Below are positions 9,109-19,285 of a DNA stretch of 64,000 nt, piece by piece; positions within the stretch are counted from its first letter, which is position 1, and every line of letters starts with the position of its first letter. The DNA is from JAWKTV01 sp041398905 (lineage in GTDB: Bacteria; Planctomycetota; Planctomycetia; Planctomycetales; Planctomycetaceae), in the NCBI GenBank assembly GCA_041398905.1, contig JAWKTV010000005.1, positions 124,001 through 188,000 of the forward strand, given 5' to 3'. A program made the position numbers and the translations under genes. The notes under the pieces were generated by a model, which ran no database searches, was not told the origin of the DNA, and saw only the letters and a list, made by a program, of their open reading frames with translations.

Positions 9109-10875
9109 ATGCGTCGAACCAACCGACTCGCCACACGTCCCGGCCGCAAGGAAGCCGCCAAGCCGATTCTTTCAGGAGTTCTGGGTGCCGCGATGCTGTT
9201 TGGCGGCACCGTCAGCTCGGGATTCGCCGCCGAGACCAACGCCGGCGATCAGGTCGCGGCGCATCTGGCCGCAGGTGAGTTCGGCCCGGCACTCAATGTG
9301 GCGTTGGCGACCGAGGACGCACAACAGCGGATCGACCTCGTCGCCCGCGTGGCTCAGGCACAGTCCGATGCGGGACAGTTCGACGCCGCCCGGGCGACCT
9401 TGAAGAAGGTGTCCGCCGCTGGCGTGACAGGCGTCGCAGCGTCCGGACGGCCCTCACAGGCGGGCGGTCTGGGAGCCGACTTCACCCAGTTGATCGATCT
9501 GATTCAGAACGAGACGGGTGATGAAGAGTACGGTCCGTGGCTCGATGTGCATGGTACCGGCGGTACGATGAGCCAGTTTGACAGCGGTGTGCAGGTCGAC
9601 CCGAACGGAGTGCTGGCTCTCGTCAGCCAGAAGGACCGCGCGGGCCGATTGAACGAGTTGGCCCAGTCGGCGCGTTCAGCGTCGCTGAATCAGGATATGT
9701 CGCAGCCCTCGGTGCTGCGGATGGTTTCGCTCACCCGGCTGGAAGCTGCGATCGCGGACCGCATTGCGGAAGGGAAGCCAGTGGTGGAGTCGATGCGGCA
9801 GCTCGCAGGGCTGTCCCTGATTCAGTACGTCTTTGTCTACCCGGAAGACGGGGAGATCGTGATCGCCGGGCCGGCTGAAGGCTGGCGGTACAACGAGGAA
9901 GGCCAGCCGGTCGGCGTCGAGAGCAGCCGGCCGACGCTGCAACTCGACGACCTCGTGACCGTGCTGCGGACCTTCTCCGACGAAGGGATGAACGTCTTCG
10001 GCTGCTCGATTGACCCCAAGCCGGAGAACCTCGCGGCGATGAAGGCGTTCGCCGAGCAATCCGTCGCTCGGGGCCCGCTCCCCAACGGGGGTGCCGGCCG
10101 CTGGGCCCGGCAGTTGGGAGAGAAACTCGGTCTGCAGAACGTGCGGGTGTACGGCGTTCCGGCCGATTCCCGTGTCGCTCGTGTCATCATCGAAGCCGAT
10201 TACCGGATGAAGCTGATCGGCCTGGGCAAGCTGGACGCCGGTCCGGAGATTCCGGACTACTTCGAGATTCTCGCCGATGATCCCGCCCAGGCGTCCGGCC
10301 GCATCGACGGCCTCCGCTGGTGGATGACCATGCAGTACGGCGGCGTGTTGCACAGTCAGGATCGGCATGCGTTCGAGATCAACGGCTCGGCCGTGAAGTG
10401 TCTCTCGGAGAACGAGTTCGTTGGCCAGCAGGGGCAGCGAGTGCAGACGGGTGCCGCCGAGCCGACGAACCGCCAGTTCGCGGCCAACTTCACGGAACAC
10501 TTTTCCGAGTTGGCCTCGCGACAGCCGATCTTCGCCGACATGCACGGCATCTTCGACCTGGCGATGGTCGCTGCTCTCATCAACCACGATCGACTCGATC
10601 GTCAGGCAGGTTGGGACCGAGGCGTCTTCGCGACGGACGGAGCCTACTTGCCCGCCAGCTACGATGTGCCTCAGGAAGTCGAAACCGCGGTGAACCACCG
10701 AGTGTTTCGCGGCAACGAAGTGGTGGTGCAAGTTGCCGGCGGTGTGAAAGGCGACTTCATGACCGTGCTGCGGAACAGCGAGCAGCGTCAGACGAACGCC
10801 GGCCTGGGCGGACTGGCTGAAGAGCAGAAGGCTGCGGAACTGCCGGCGGGCCGCTGGTGGTGGGACGCGAAGTGA
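9109..10875 (+). CDS. Large secreted protein resembling planctomycetal DUF1598
   Basis: 588 residues from the ATG at 9109, which has AGGAG eight bases upstream; an upstream in-frame start at 8932 lacks support. The N-terminus is basic (MRRTNRLATRPGRKEAAK), then hydrophobic, ending SSGFAAE, a signal peptide. After an Ala-rich region that may hold TPR-like helices (residues 40-95), the main domain starts near ADFTQLIDLIQNETGDEEYG and VQVDPNGVLAL. It resembles the DUF1598 family of exported planctomycetal proteins, whose function is unknown. I name the family from memory with moderate certainty. A strong terminator follows, and the carbonic anhydrase downstream has its own promoter, so this is probably a single-gene unit. 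Confidence 0.7.
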   Translation: MRRTNRLATRPGRKEAAKPILSGVLGAAMLFGGTVSSGFAAETNAGDQVAAHLAAGEFGPALNVALATEDAQQRIDLVARVAQAQSDAGQFDAARATLKKVSAAGVTGVAASGRPSQAGGLGADFTQLIDLIQNETGDEEYGPWLDVHGTGGTMSQFDSGVQVDPNGVLALVSQKDRAGRLNELAQSARSASLNQDMSQPSVLRMVSLTRLEAAIADRIAEGKPVVESMRQLAGLSLIQYVFVYPEDGEIVIAGPAEGWRYNEEGQPVGVESSRPTLQLDDLVTVLRTFSDEGMNVFGCSIDPKPENLAAMKAFAEQSVARGPLPNGGAGRWARQLGEKLGLQNVRVYGVPADSRVARVIIEADYRMKLIGLGKLDAGPEIPDYFEILADDPAQASGRIDGLRWWMTMQYGGVLHSQDRHAFEINGSAVKCLSENEFVGQQGQRVQTGAAEPTNRQFAANFTEHFSELASRQPIFADMHGIFDLAMVAALINHDRLDRQAGWDRGVFATDGAYLPASYDVPQEVETAVNHRVFRGNEVVVQVAGGVKGDFMTVLRNSEQRQTNAGLGGLAEEQKAAELPAGRWWWDAK

Positions 10876-10900
10876 GTTCGCTGAACAACTGATCAAGCCG

Positions 10901-10933
10901 AGAGCGGCGGGGTATCAACTCGCCGCTCTTTTC
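10901..10933 (+). terminator. Rho-independent terminator
   Basis: A perfect 9-base stem, AGAGCGGCG (10901-10909) with CGCCGCTCT (10921-10929), has an 11-base loop and is followed by TTTC, giving TTTT with the last stem base. It begins 25 bases after the stop of the DUF1598-like gene and separates it from the carbonic anhydrase gene. Confidence 0.85.
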
Positions 10934-11060
10934 TATTGGCGGCGCATGCTTCACCGATCGAGAGTCGGGGGACTTTGCTGGCCAGGGTGACGCCTGGCTC
11001 GCAGGTCGACTCCGCCATCCAAGAGTGCCCTCTCGCCGTCTTGCTGCGAAGTGTGATTGG

Positions 11061-11090
11061 CTGACAATCGTTTATCGCTTGGGGTATACT
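11061..11090 (+). promoter_or_regulatory. Sigma-70-type promoter for the carbonic anhydrase gene
   Basis: A -35 box CTGACA (11061-11066, five of six matches) and a -10 box TATACT (11085-11090, five of six) are separated by 18 bases. Transcription would begin near 11097, giving a leader of about 36 bases before the ATG at 11133. This is the clearest promoter in the window. Confidence 0.65.
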
Positions 11091-11132
11091 CCGCCGATAG
11101 GTCACGTGTTTTCCTGGAGTGGGGACGTGGAA

Positions 11133-11798
11133 ATGCAGAGGCTTGTCGCGGGGATCCACCAGTTTCAGGAGAGCCAGTTCGGCGAAGAGCGGAAGCTGTT
11201 TCAGAAGCTTGTGCATGGGCAGCAGCCGCTGGCGCTCTTCATCACCTGTTCGGACTCCAGGATCGACCCGAATCGACTGACGCAGACGAAGCCCGGCGAG
11301 CTGTTCATCCAACGGACTGCCGGCAACATCGTGCCCGCATATGGTTTGGTGCATGGCGGTGAGGCGGCGACGATCGAGTACGCGGTGGCCGCTTTGAAAG
11401 TCCGTGACATCGTCATTTGCGGTCACTCGCATTGCGGGGCGATGGCGGGCCTGTTGAACCCCGCGGCGACGGAGAAGATGCCAGCCGTACGGGCGTACCT
11501 GCAGCACGCTGAAGCGACACGCCGGATCGTCGAAGAGAACTACCAGCACCTTACCGACTTCGAAAGGCGGCTGACGCTGACCGTCGAAGAGAACGTGCTG
11601 GTGCAGTTGGAGAATCTGCGAACGCATCCCTCCGTGGCGGCCGCCGTGGGGCGCGGTGAGTTGAACGTGCATGGCTGGGTGTACAAGTTCGAGACGGGCG
11701 AGGTCTTCGCGTTCGATCCACAGCAATCGCAGTTCGTACCGATAGCGGACGCCGCGCAGCCAACGAACGAACCGAACCGTACAGCACCGGTGATCTGA
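11133..11798 (+). CDS. Beta-class carbonic anhydrase
   Basis: 221 residues, the usual length for the beta class. It interconverts CO2 and bicarbonate in the cytoplasm. The zinc ligands are all visible: Cys39 in ITCSDSR, His98 and Cys101 in CGHSHCG. The Asp41-Arg43 dyad of CSDSR is intact. RTAGNIV and EYAV are further family signatures. The start is taken as the ATG at 11133; a GTG six bases upstream (11127) is also possible, and longer in-frame starts would run into the promoter. It is transcribed alone between the terminator at 10901 and a gap of about 170 bases. No transporter or cyanate gene is nearby, so a housekeeping bicarbonate supply role is the simplest inference. Confidence 0.93.
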   Translation: MQRLVAGIHQFQESQFGEERKLFQKLVHGQQPLALFITCSDSRIDPNRLTQTKPGELFIQRTAGNIVPAYGLVHGGEAATIEYAVAALKVRDIVICGHSHCGAMAGLLNPAATEKMPAVRAYLQHAEATRRIVEENYQHLTDFERRLTLTVEENVLVQLENLRTHPSVAAAVGRGELNVHGWVYKFETGEVFAFDPQQSQFVPIADAAQPTNEPNRTAPVI

Positions 11799-11969
11799 CG
11801 GCCGTCCGTCGTGCGATAGTCAGGCGAGGTCTGGCTTGGTCGGTCTGGCAGACTAGAGATTGAGTCGCAATTCCCGGCGGTTCGGAAAGAGTGGGCGAAT
11901 CGGGTTGACTTCGATCAGTGACCGATCCGATACTTCGCGGAGTTTCGTCCTTTCATTCCGCGAACTCAG

Positions 11970-12488
11970 ATGCGCAGTTGCCTCACACATTCCGACAGGA
12001 ACGCGCCAGAGCGACCGTATCAGTCGCTGGTGTGTCTCTTGCTGGTGGTGTCGTTGTGGCGAGGGCCGGTGCCGGTTTGCCATCTGCACGCGGCGGCGGC
12101 CGACCCGGCTGACATCGCTGGCCCCAATTTGGCGGCGCACCTGCAGAGTTTCCATGCGGTGGCGGGCGAGCGGGACCTCCCAATGGAGTGGCATTGGCAT
12201 CTCATGCTGCCGGGCGATCTCGATGGCGATGGCGATCAGGATACCGAACTGGCCAACGTGCGGGACGGGGCTTTGCTGTCGCTGAGCAGCGGCTCGGCTG
12301 ATCTGGTGGGCGGAGGTTCCGGAGGGTCGCCTTGGGCAATGTGGCTGCTGGGGCATGCGCTCGCTGAGGTCGCCCCCTGCCAGGAGTTGAGCACAACGAT
12401 CGAGCACCTGCGGACCCGTGACGGGCTGTCGCCACAGTTCCACGCGGGGGTAGAGGTGCGTTTGCTGGCTTGCATCGCGCTGTGTTGA
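11970..12488 (+). CDS. Small secreted His-rich protein next to metal efflux genes
   Basis: 172 residues. A hydrophobic stretch (QSLVCLLLVVSLWRGP) is followed by PVCHLHAAAADP, so it is probably exported. Two His motifs stand out: CHLHA right after the signal region and MEWHWHLMLPG near residue 73, then the acidic DLDGDGDQDTE. These could bind a metal ion. It lies 250 bases upstream of a CusB/CusA pair on the same strand, which suggests a periplasmic metal-binding accessory; this is inference only. I see no strong ribosome site, and the C-terminus (VRLLACIALC) may be altered by a frameshift, as in the neighbouring genes. A large antisense frame covers the same bases but has no recognisable content. 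Confidence 0.5.
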   Translation: MRSCLTHSDRNAPERPYQSLVCLLLVVSLWRGPVPVCHLHAAAADPADIAGPNLAAHLQSFHAVAGERDLPMEWHWHLMLPGDLDGDGDQDTELANVRDGALLSLSSGSADLVGGGSGGSPWAMWLLGHALAEVAPCQELSTTIEHLRTRDGLSPQFHAGVEVRLLACIALC

Positions 12489-12737
12489 ACGCCGCTGCCG
12501 CGACCCTCGCTGATGGGGTCGCCGCTGATGCTCCATGCCATTTGAGTTGTTGAGCTCCCGGTTGATCTGCGGCCGGTGACACGCTGTTCCATGATTCGGG
12601 TCGGTGCGTGCTGAACGCATCGAAGTTTCTGAGACGCTGGCAAGTCTGCTCGTCGCCGTTCAGGCGAACGCGGCTGTCGGGCCGATCGGTGAACCCCATC
12701 TTCCATCCGCGCGGCTGCCGCGCCATGCGAGTTCGAT

Positions 12738-14205
12738 ATGTTGAAACGAATCCCTTCTTTGATCGTGTTCGCGGCTCGTCTGCGCCGTCGGGGGGTGGAG
12801 CGTGTGGCACTTGTGGCCACGGTCGGAGAGCGAACAGGAGGCGTCAGGAGAAACTACCGTCAAAGAGCCGACCGACTCCGCCGCACCGGCACTGCTGGCG
12901 ATGACGCGCGAGAAGCTTTCGGTGTTGGACCTCCGGGTGCAGCCGGTTGAACGCCGGACGTTGCAGCAGGTCGTCACGGCCCCGGGGCGGTTGGCTTACG
13001 ACGACCGGCGTCACGTCGAGGTGAAGAGCGCGACGTCCGGCGTTTTGGTCGACATTCGAGTCAAGCCGGGTGACCGCGTTGCTGCCGGGGCGGTTGTGGC
13101 GGTGATCAGCAGCCCCGAGATCGGCACGGCCCGTGCGGATGTGCTCGAGCGCGAGGCCGACTGGAAGCTCGCACTCGAAGCTGCGGGACTGGAAGCAGGC
13201 GACATGCAGGGCTCGAGCGACTGGCGAAGTCGGTGCGGGCGGAGAAGTCGCTCGAGGAGATTCGCAAGGAGTTCGAGGGAGTGCAGTTGGGGAGCGCGCG
13301 GGAGGAAGTGCTGAGTGCGTTCGCGAAGTTCACGCTGGCACGGTCGGTTGCGAGTTCGCTGCAGTCGGCGGCGGGCAGCGGTTCGGTACCGCAGCGGACC
13401 ATTCAGGAACAGTTGAGCACACGGGATACGGCGGGAGCCGCACTTGACGCCGTGCTCGAACAGTCGTTGTTCGACGCTCAACAAGCGTGTCGGACGGCGC
13501 AGAATCAGGCCGCGAACGCGGAACGACGGCTGGCCATCGCCCGGCAGCATCTGCTGACATTGCTGGGGTTCGTGGGGGAGATGCCGCGAGTGGAGGACCA
13601 GGTTGAGCCACAGTCGAATCTCTCGCTGGTGGAGGGCGCGCTCCATTCGCGGGGAGCATCGAGAGCCGGGTCTACTCCGCGAACGAACGGGTGCAGCTTG
13701 GGGACACGTTGTTCGTCATCGCCGATACATCGTCCTTGTGGGTCACTGCTGATCTGCGGGAAAGCGCTGGCAGGCGGCGGGGCTGAAGACGGGCGATCCA
13801 CTCAACGCGACGCTTCCCGCGTTGCCGGGGGTGACGTTCGCGGCGAAGGTCTACTTCGTTGGTCGCGAAGTCGATCCGCAGACGAATGCGTTGCCGCTGG
13901 TCGCCGTCATCGAGAATCCGGAGGACAAACTGCGTCCGGGAATGTTTGCGCAACTGACGCTGCCCGTGGGCGAGCAGATCACGACATTGGCGGTGCCGGA
14001 GAGTGCGATCTGTGAGCATCAGGGAACGAAGTTCGTGTTTCGCCCGTCGGGTGATCAGCAGTTCGAGCGGGTCGACGTGACGACGGGGCTGCGTCAGGGG
14101 AACTGGACGGAGATTGTCGACGGTCTGAGCGAAGGCACGAACATCGTCACGACGGGTGGTTTTCAACTCAAAAGCGAACTGCTGCTGGAGCGTGAGGAAG
14201 AGTGA
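12738..14205 (+). pseudogene. RND efflux periplasmic adaptor (CusB/HlyD type), several frameshifts
   Basis: Membrane-fusion subunit of a heavy-metal efflux pump. Reading across the shifts gives an N-terminal anchor (MLKRIPSLIVFAA ... AVGGWSVWHLWP), the first barrel half APGRLAYDDRRHVEVKSATS, the lipoyl motif VDIRVKPGDRVAAGAVVAVI, a helical hairpin of about 130 residues (AEKSLEEIRKEFEGVQL onward), the second lipoyl half with RVYSANERVQLGDTL, the beta-barrel VYFVGREVDPQTNALPLVA, and the membrane-proximal end GLRQGNWTEIVDGLSEGTNI. Shifts occur near 12775, 13209, 13650 and 13762. The real protein would be about 485 residues. It precedes the cusA-like gene by 81 bases on the same strand. The metal is unknown; Cu/Ag or Co/Zn/Cd are the family options. 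No TolC partner lies in this operon. Confidence 0.85.
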
Positions 14206-14286
14206 CTGCGCGATCTGGAGGACGGAACGGAAGGTGGTTGGAGGGCACTGGGAAGTCAGCGTTCACGTTTCAACGGGAGTTGAGTC

Positions 14287-17200
14287 ATGTTGGCGAAGCT
14301 GATCGAGATATCGCTGGAGAACCGGTTCCTGGTGCTCACGATGACGCTGTTGATGGCGTTGGCGGGGGTGAATGCCGCGCTGAATCTGCCGATCGACGCC
14401 GTCCCGGACATGACGAACGTGCAGGTGACGGTCATTACCAGCGCGGGGTCACTCTCGCCGGTCGAGGTCGAGCGGTACGTCACTTATCCCGTGGAGTCGA
14501 CGATGGGCGGGCTGCCCGCCGTCGAGGAAGTTCGCAGCGTCTCGAAGTTCGGCATCTCGGTGGTGACGATCGTCTTTGAGGAAGGGACCGACATCTACTG
14601 GGCGCGACAGCTTGTGTCGGAGCGGATCGCCCAGGCGGCGGGAAGCATTCCCGAGGGATATGGCACGCCGGAACTCGGTCCGTTGACGACGGCGCTCGGT
14701 GAGATCCTGCAGTTCGAAGTGCGTGGCGCGGATCGAACGCCGATGGAACTGCGGTCGATGCTCGAGTGGGAGATCGCCCCCAAGCTGCGGGAGGTGCGGG
14801 GCGTCACCGAGATCAACACGCATGGCGGATTCTACAAGACGTTCGAGGTGCGTCCCGACCCGGCGCTGTTGAGCAGCTATGGCATCACACTGGACGACCT
14901 GTTCTCAACGATCGCGGGCAACAACGCATCGGCGGGGGCGGCTACATCGTGCATCACGACGAGCAGCAGTTCATCCGGGGGCAGGCGTTGATCGAAGGAG
15001 TCGAGGACCTGCAGCAGACGGTGCTGCGTCGTGCGGAGGATGGCACGCCGATTCTGCTGCGGGACGTCGCCGAGGTCTGTACCGCCCCTATGACCCGGCA
15101 AGGTGCCGTGACTCGCGATGGCCGCGGGAAGCGGTGACGGGGCTGGTGATGATGCTGATCGGTGAAAACTCCCGCGAGGTGGTCGAACGGGTGAAGGAGC
15201 GGATCGAGGCGATTCGGCCGACGCTGCCGGAGGATGTCGAACTGGACATCATCTACGACCGCTCGGCCCTGATTGGCCGCACGCTGCATACGGTCGAGAA
15301 GAATCTTCTCGAAGGGGGCATTCTGGTGATCGTGGTGCTGCTGTTCATGCTCGGCAGCTTCCGTGCGGGGTTGATCGTCGCGCTGGCGATTCCGTTGTCG
15401 ATGCTGTTCGCGACGACGCTGATGCAGACGTTCGGCATCACCGCCAGTCTGATGAGTCTGGGGGCGATCGACTTCGGGTTGATCGTGGATTCGTCGGTGA
15501 TCATGGTGGAGAACTGCATCCACCGGCTCTCGCACAGTCACGACGGTCGTAGCCGGACGGAGGTGATTCGCGATGCGGCGATCGAAGTCCGCAAGCCGAC
15601 GATGTTTGGCGAGCTGATCATCTCGATCGTGTATCTGCCGATCCTGATGCTGGAGGGGACGGAAGGGAAGCTGTTTCGACCGATGGCCTTGACTGTGCTG
15701 TTCGCGCTGTTCGGCTCGCTAATTCTGTCGATGACGTTCATGCCCGCGATGGCGTCGCTCGCCCTGCCCCGCAATCTGCAGGACAAGGATGTGTGGCTGG
15801 TGCGCGTCATCAAGTACTTCTACAGGCCGATCGTGACTCGGGCGATTAATCAACCGGCCATCACCGCGGCGATCGCCTTCGCGGTGTTCGCGATCAGCAT
15901 CCCGGTTGGTATGAATCTGGGCGCGGAGTTCATGCCCCGACTCGAAGAAGGCGATTTGCTGGTGGAGGCAGTGCGGCTGCCGAGCGCGTCGATCGAAGGC
16001 GCGATTGAAATGTCGATGCGGATCGAACAGGAATTGATGAGCTTTCCGGAAGTGCAGACGGCCTTCTGCAAGACAGGCCGGCCTGAGATCGCCAACGACG
16101 TGATGGGTGTACATCAGACCGACGTGTGGGTGATCCTGAAAGATCATCATGAATGGCGGGAGGGGATCACGCGTGAGGACTTGATCGAGGAGATGTCCGA
16201 GAGATTGAACGCGAAGGTTCCCGGCGTGGCGTTCGGGTTCACGCAGCCGATCGAGATGCGGGTCGACGAACTGGTGGCCGGCGTGAAGGCGGACGTAGCG
16301 GTGCTGTTGTACGGCGACGACCTGCAGGTGCTGGCTGACTCGTCAAAGGAGATCGAACGGGTGCTGAAAGGGATTCCCGGGGCGGTCGACGTGAAGGCGG
16401 ACTACCAGGCGAACCTGACGACGCTCACGATTCTACCCAACCGCCAAGCATTGGCGCGGTACGGAATTGAAGCGGCGAAGGTGATGGACGTGGTCTCCTC
16501 GCTCGGCGGGCACGACGTCGGCACGATTTTCGAAGGACGAGCGCGGTACCCGATTCTGGTGCGGATCCCGGAGGACTGGCGGAGTGAAGTGGAGCGACTC
16601 AAGCAGTTGCCGGTGTCGGAAGCGGGGGCAAGCCGGTTCCGTTGGGTGAACTGGCGGAGATCAGGCTGGAAGAGACGCCGCCGACCGTCGAGCACGACTC
16701 GAATCGTCGTCGGACGTTTATCTCGGCGAATGTGCGAGGCCGGGATGTTGCGTCGTTCGTGGCGGATGCGCAGCGAGCGGTGGGGCGCGAGGTGCAGTTG
16801 CCGAACGGCTACGAGATTCGTTGGGGGGGCGACTTTGAGAATCTGCAATCGGCGAGTCGGCGATTGATGTTGATTACGCCGATCGTGCTGCTGCTGATCT
16901 TCCTGCTGCTGCATACGTCGTTTGGCTCGTCGCGACTGGCGCTGCTGATCTTTCTGGCGGTGCCAATGGCGGCATCAGGCGGGGTGTTCGCACTGATGCT
17001 GAGGGGGATGCCTTTCAGCATCTCGGCGGGCGTCGGGTTCATCGCGCTGTTTGGGGTGGCGGTGCTGAACGGGCTGGTGTGGGTGAGCGCGGCAGAACAA
17101 CTGAGACTCGCGGGCGTACCGCTCTGGGAGGCGACGCGCGAGACCGCCGTCGCGCGGCTGCGGCCTGTGCTGATGACGGCGGCCGTCGCGAGCCTCGGCT

Positions 17201-17373
17201 TCCTGCCGATGGCGATTTCGACCAGCGACGGTGCCGAGATGCAGCGACCACTGGCGAGTGTGGTGATTGGCGGGCTGATCACGTCGACGCTGCTGACATC
17301 GCTGGTGGTGCCGGCCATCTACCCGTGGTTCGCGCCGCAGCAGGAGATGCTGGAGGAGACCGGGGTGGCATGA
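14287..17373 (+). pseudogene. Heavy-metal efflux RND permease (CusA/CzcA family), three frameshifts
   Basis: Inner-membrane proton antiporter that drives metal export with the upstream adaptor. It starts MLAKLIEISLENRFLVLT and has the first periplasmic loop NLPIDAVPDMTNVQVTV, the TM4 segment SLGAIDFGLIVDSSVIMVEN with its charged residues, the second pseudo-repeat beginning VTRAINQPAITAAIAF, and C-terminal helices through GFIALFGVAVLNGLVWV. The length is about 1030 residues, normal for the family. Three shifts sit at G runs 14934-14938, 15126-15128 and 16624-16628. Adding one G to each restores continuous family sequence (for example NNASAGGGYIVHHDEQQF). This is strong evidence that the breaks are sequencing artefacts. 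GGGAGTTGAGTC precedes the ATG. Confidence 0.92.
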
Positions 17374-17525
17374 GTGATTGAATCGCGGGGATGACGTGCG
17401 CGACTTGAAGGCGCTCGTTCACGCCCATCGTTCAGCCTCTCTCTCGTTCGGTGTCGCCTGCTGGCCCACCGCGGCACCGGCGGGAGAGAGGTCCTTACCA
17501 TGCATCGTGGACTCGCGGCTGTGCC

Positions 17526-19201
17526 GTGGACCTGCTATCAACTGCGGTCATGCTCGCGCTCCTGTCCCTGCTGCCGATCGTCGTCGTGGGACTTTTTCTC
17601 GTGGGGCTGCGCTGGCCCGCGAGCCGGGTGATGCCGCTGGCGTATCTGACGGCTTTGCTGCTGGCGTTGTTCGTCTGGCAGGTGCCGGCGCGGCAGTCAG
17701 TGGTGGCGACGTTCAAGGGCGTGGTCGTCGCGGTGGAACTGCTGTACATCGTATTTGGGGCGATTCTGCTGCTGTACACGCTGGAGTTGAGCGGGGGGCT
17801 GGCGCGGTTGCGGGCGTCGTTCACCGCGATTTCACCCGACCGCCGTGTGCAGGCGATCCTGATTGGTTGGCTGTTCGGTTCGTTCATCGAGGGAGCGTCG
17901 GGTTTCGGGACGCCGGCGGCGGTCGCGGTTCCGCTGCTGGTCGGCCTGCGGTTTCCTCCGCTGGCGGCCGTGCTCGTCGGGATGGTGATTCAGAGTACGC
18001 CGGTGTCATTCGGTGCCGTCGGCACGCCGATCCTGGTCGGGGTCGCCCGTGGGTTGGGAGATGTCGCCGACGCCAGGATGCTGCATACGATTGGTGTTCG
18101 CGTCGCCATGTTGCATGGCATCGTGGGGATGCTGGTGCCATTGTTTGTGGTCTGCCTGCTGACTCGCTTTTTCGGTGAACGACGAAGCTGGCGGGAGGGA
18201 CTGGCGGCGGCACCATTCGCGATCGCTGCGGCCGTCGCGATGATCGTGCCCTACGTGCTGGTGGCATGGTTGCTCGGGCCGGAGTTTCCTTCGCTCGTTG
18301 GGGGGCTGCTCGGCCTGGCGATTATGATGATGCTTGCGCGCGGCGCTGGCTGACGCCGCGAGGTGAGCCGTGGGAGTTCGCGGCGGTCGATCGCTGGCCG
18401 GCGGATTGGCGGGCCGACGGCGATCAGTTGGGGCCGGCCAGCGAGGCAGCTTCGGGGACTGCATCCGGCGTGGCATCGGCCGCGCGGCCGATCTCGCTGC
18501 CGCTGGCGTGGACTCCCTATGTGCTGACCGGCCTGCTGCTGGTGCTGACGCGGCTGCCGGCACTGGGGATCGCCGACCTGCTGAAGGGTTTCAAGATCGA
18601 TCTGCCGGACTTTGGAACCGGCATTGGAATCAGTTCAACGCCGCTGTACTTGCCGGGCACGATATTCGTGGTCGTGGCATTGCTGACGGCGTTGCTGCAC
18701 CGGATGCGGGCGGGGGATGTTGCGGCGGCTTGGCGGCAGAGCGGGCGCACGATTGTGCGGGCCTCGCTGGCGCTGATGTTCACGGTGCCGATGGTGCAGG
18801 TCATCTTGTTGAGCGCGAATGGTGCCGCAGGGTATGCGGCGATGCCCTTGGAGTTGGCCCGCGGCGCGGAGTCGCTCGCTGGTCGCTACTGGCCGGTTGG
18901 CGCGCCGTGGATGGGAGGCCTGGGAGCCGCCGTGGCTGGCAGCAATACGGTCAGCAACATGATGTTCGCACTGTTCCAGTATGACGTGGGGGTGCGGATT
19001 GGTGCGGACCCGCTGTGGATTGTCGCGTTGCAGGCGGTGGGAGGCGCGGCGGGGAACATGATCTGCGTTCACAACGTGGTGGCGGCGTCTGCGGTGGTGG
19101 GCATGGTCGGCCGCGAAGGCGCGGTGATCCGCAAAACGCTGATTCCGTTCACCTACTATGTGCTCGCGGCTGGACTGCTGGGACTGGCGATTGCCGGGTG
19201 A
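17526..19201 (+). pseudogene. L-lactate/glycolate permease (LctP family), one frameshift
   Basis: Polytopic inner-membrane transporter for lactate, probably by proton symport. Family hallmarks are LFGSFIEGASGFGTPAAVA, VGMVIQSTPVSFGAVGTPI, GGLGAAVAGSNTVSNMMFA and GGAAGNMICVHNVVAASAVV. The reading frame changes once near 18340, just after GLAIMMMLA and before the cytoplasmic loop LTPRGEPWEFAA. The shift equals loss of one base, so the gene is probably whole in the organism (about 558 codons). The start is uncertain: GTG at 17526 (MDLLSTAVMLALL) or ATG at 17550. It follows cusA by about 150 bases, with no sign of functional linkage. No lactate dehydrogenase or regulator is nearby. Confidence 0.88.
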
Positions 19202-19285
19202 TTGGTCTGTGTCGGCCGGTTCGCTAGAGTTCCGACAGCGCCGTGCAGTCAAGCGCGGCGTTCCCTCCTACCTTCTGGAGCTTCC

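Noticed and set aside
11853..12620. 255-codon minus-strand frame over the small His-rich gene
   Set aside because: It is rich in Arg, Gln and His without a domain, whereas the plus-strand frame has a signal region and coherent motifs.
14287..17373. Programmed ribosomal frameshifting in cusA and other genes
   Set aside because: Shifts are in different genes, always at ordinary G/C runs, lack slippery-site or pseudoknot context, and several occur per gene. Sequence error explains them better.
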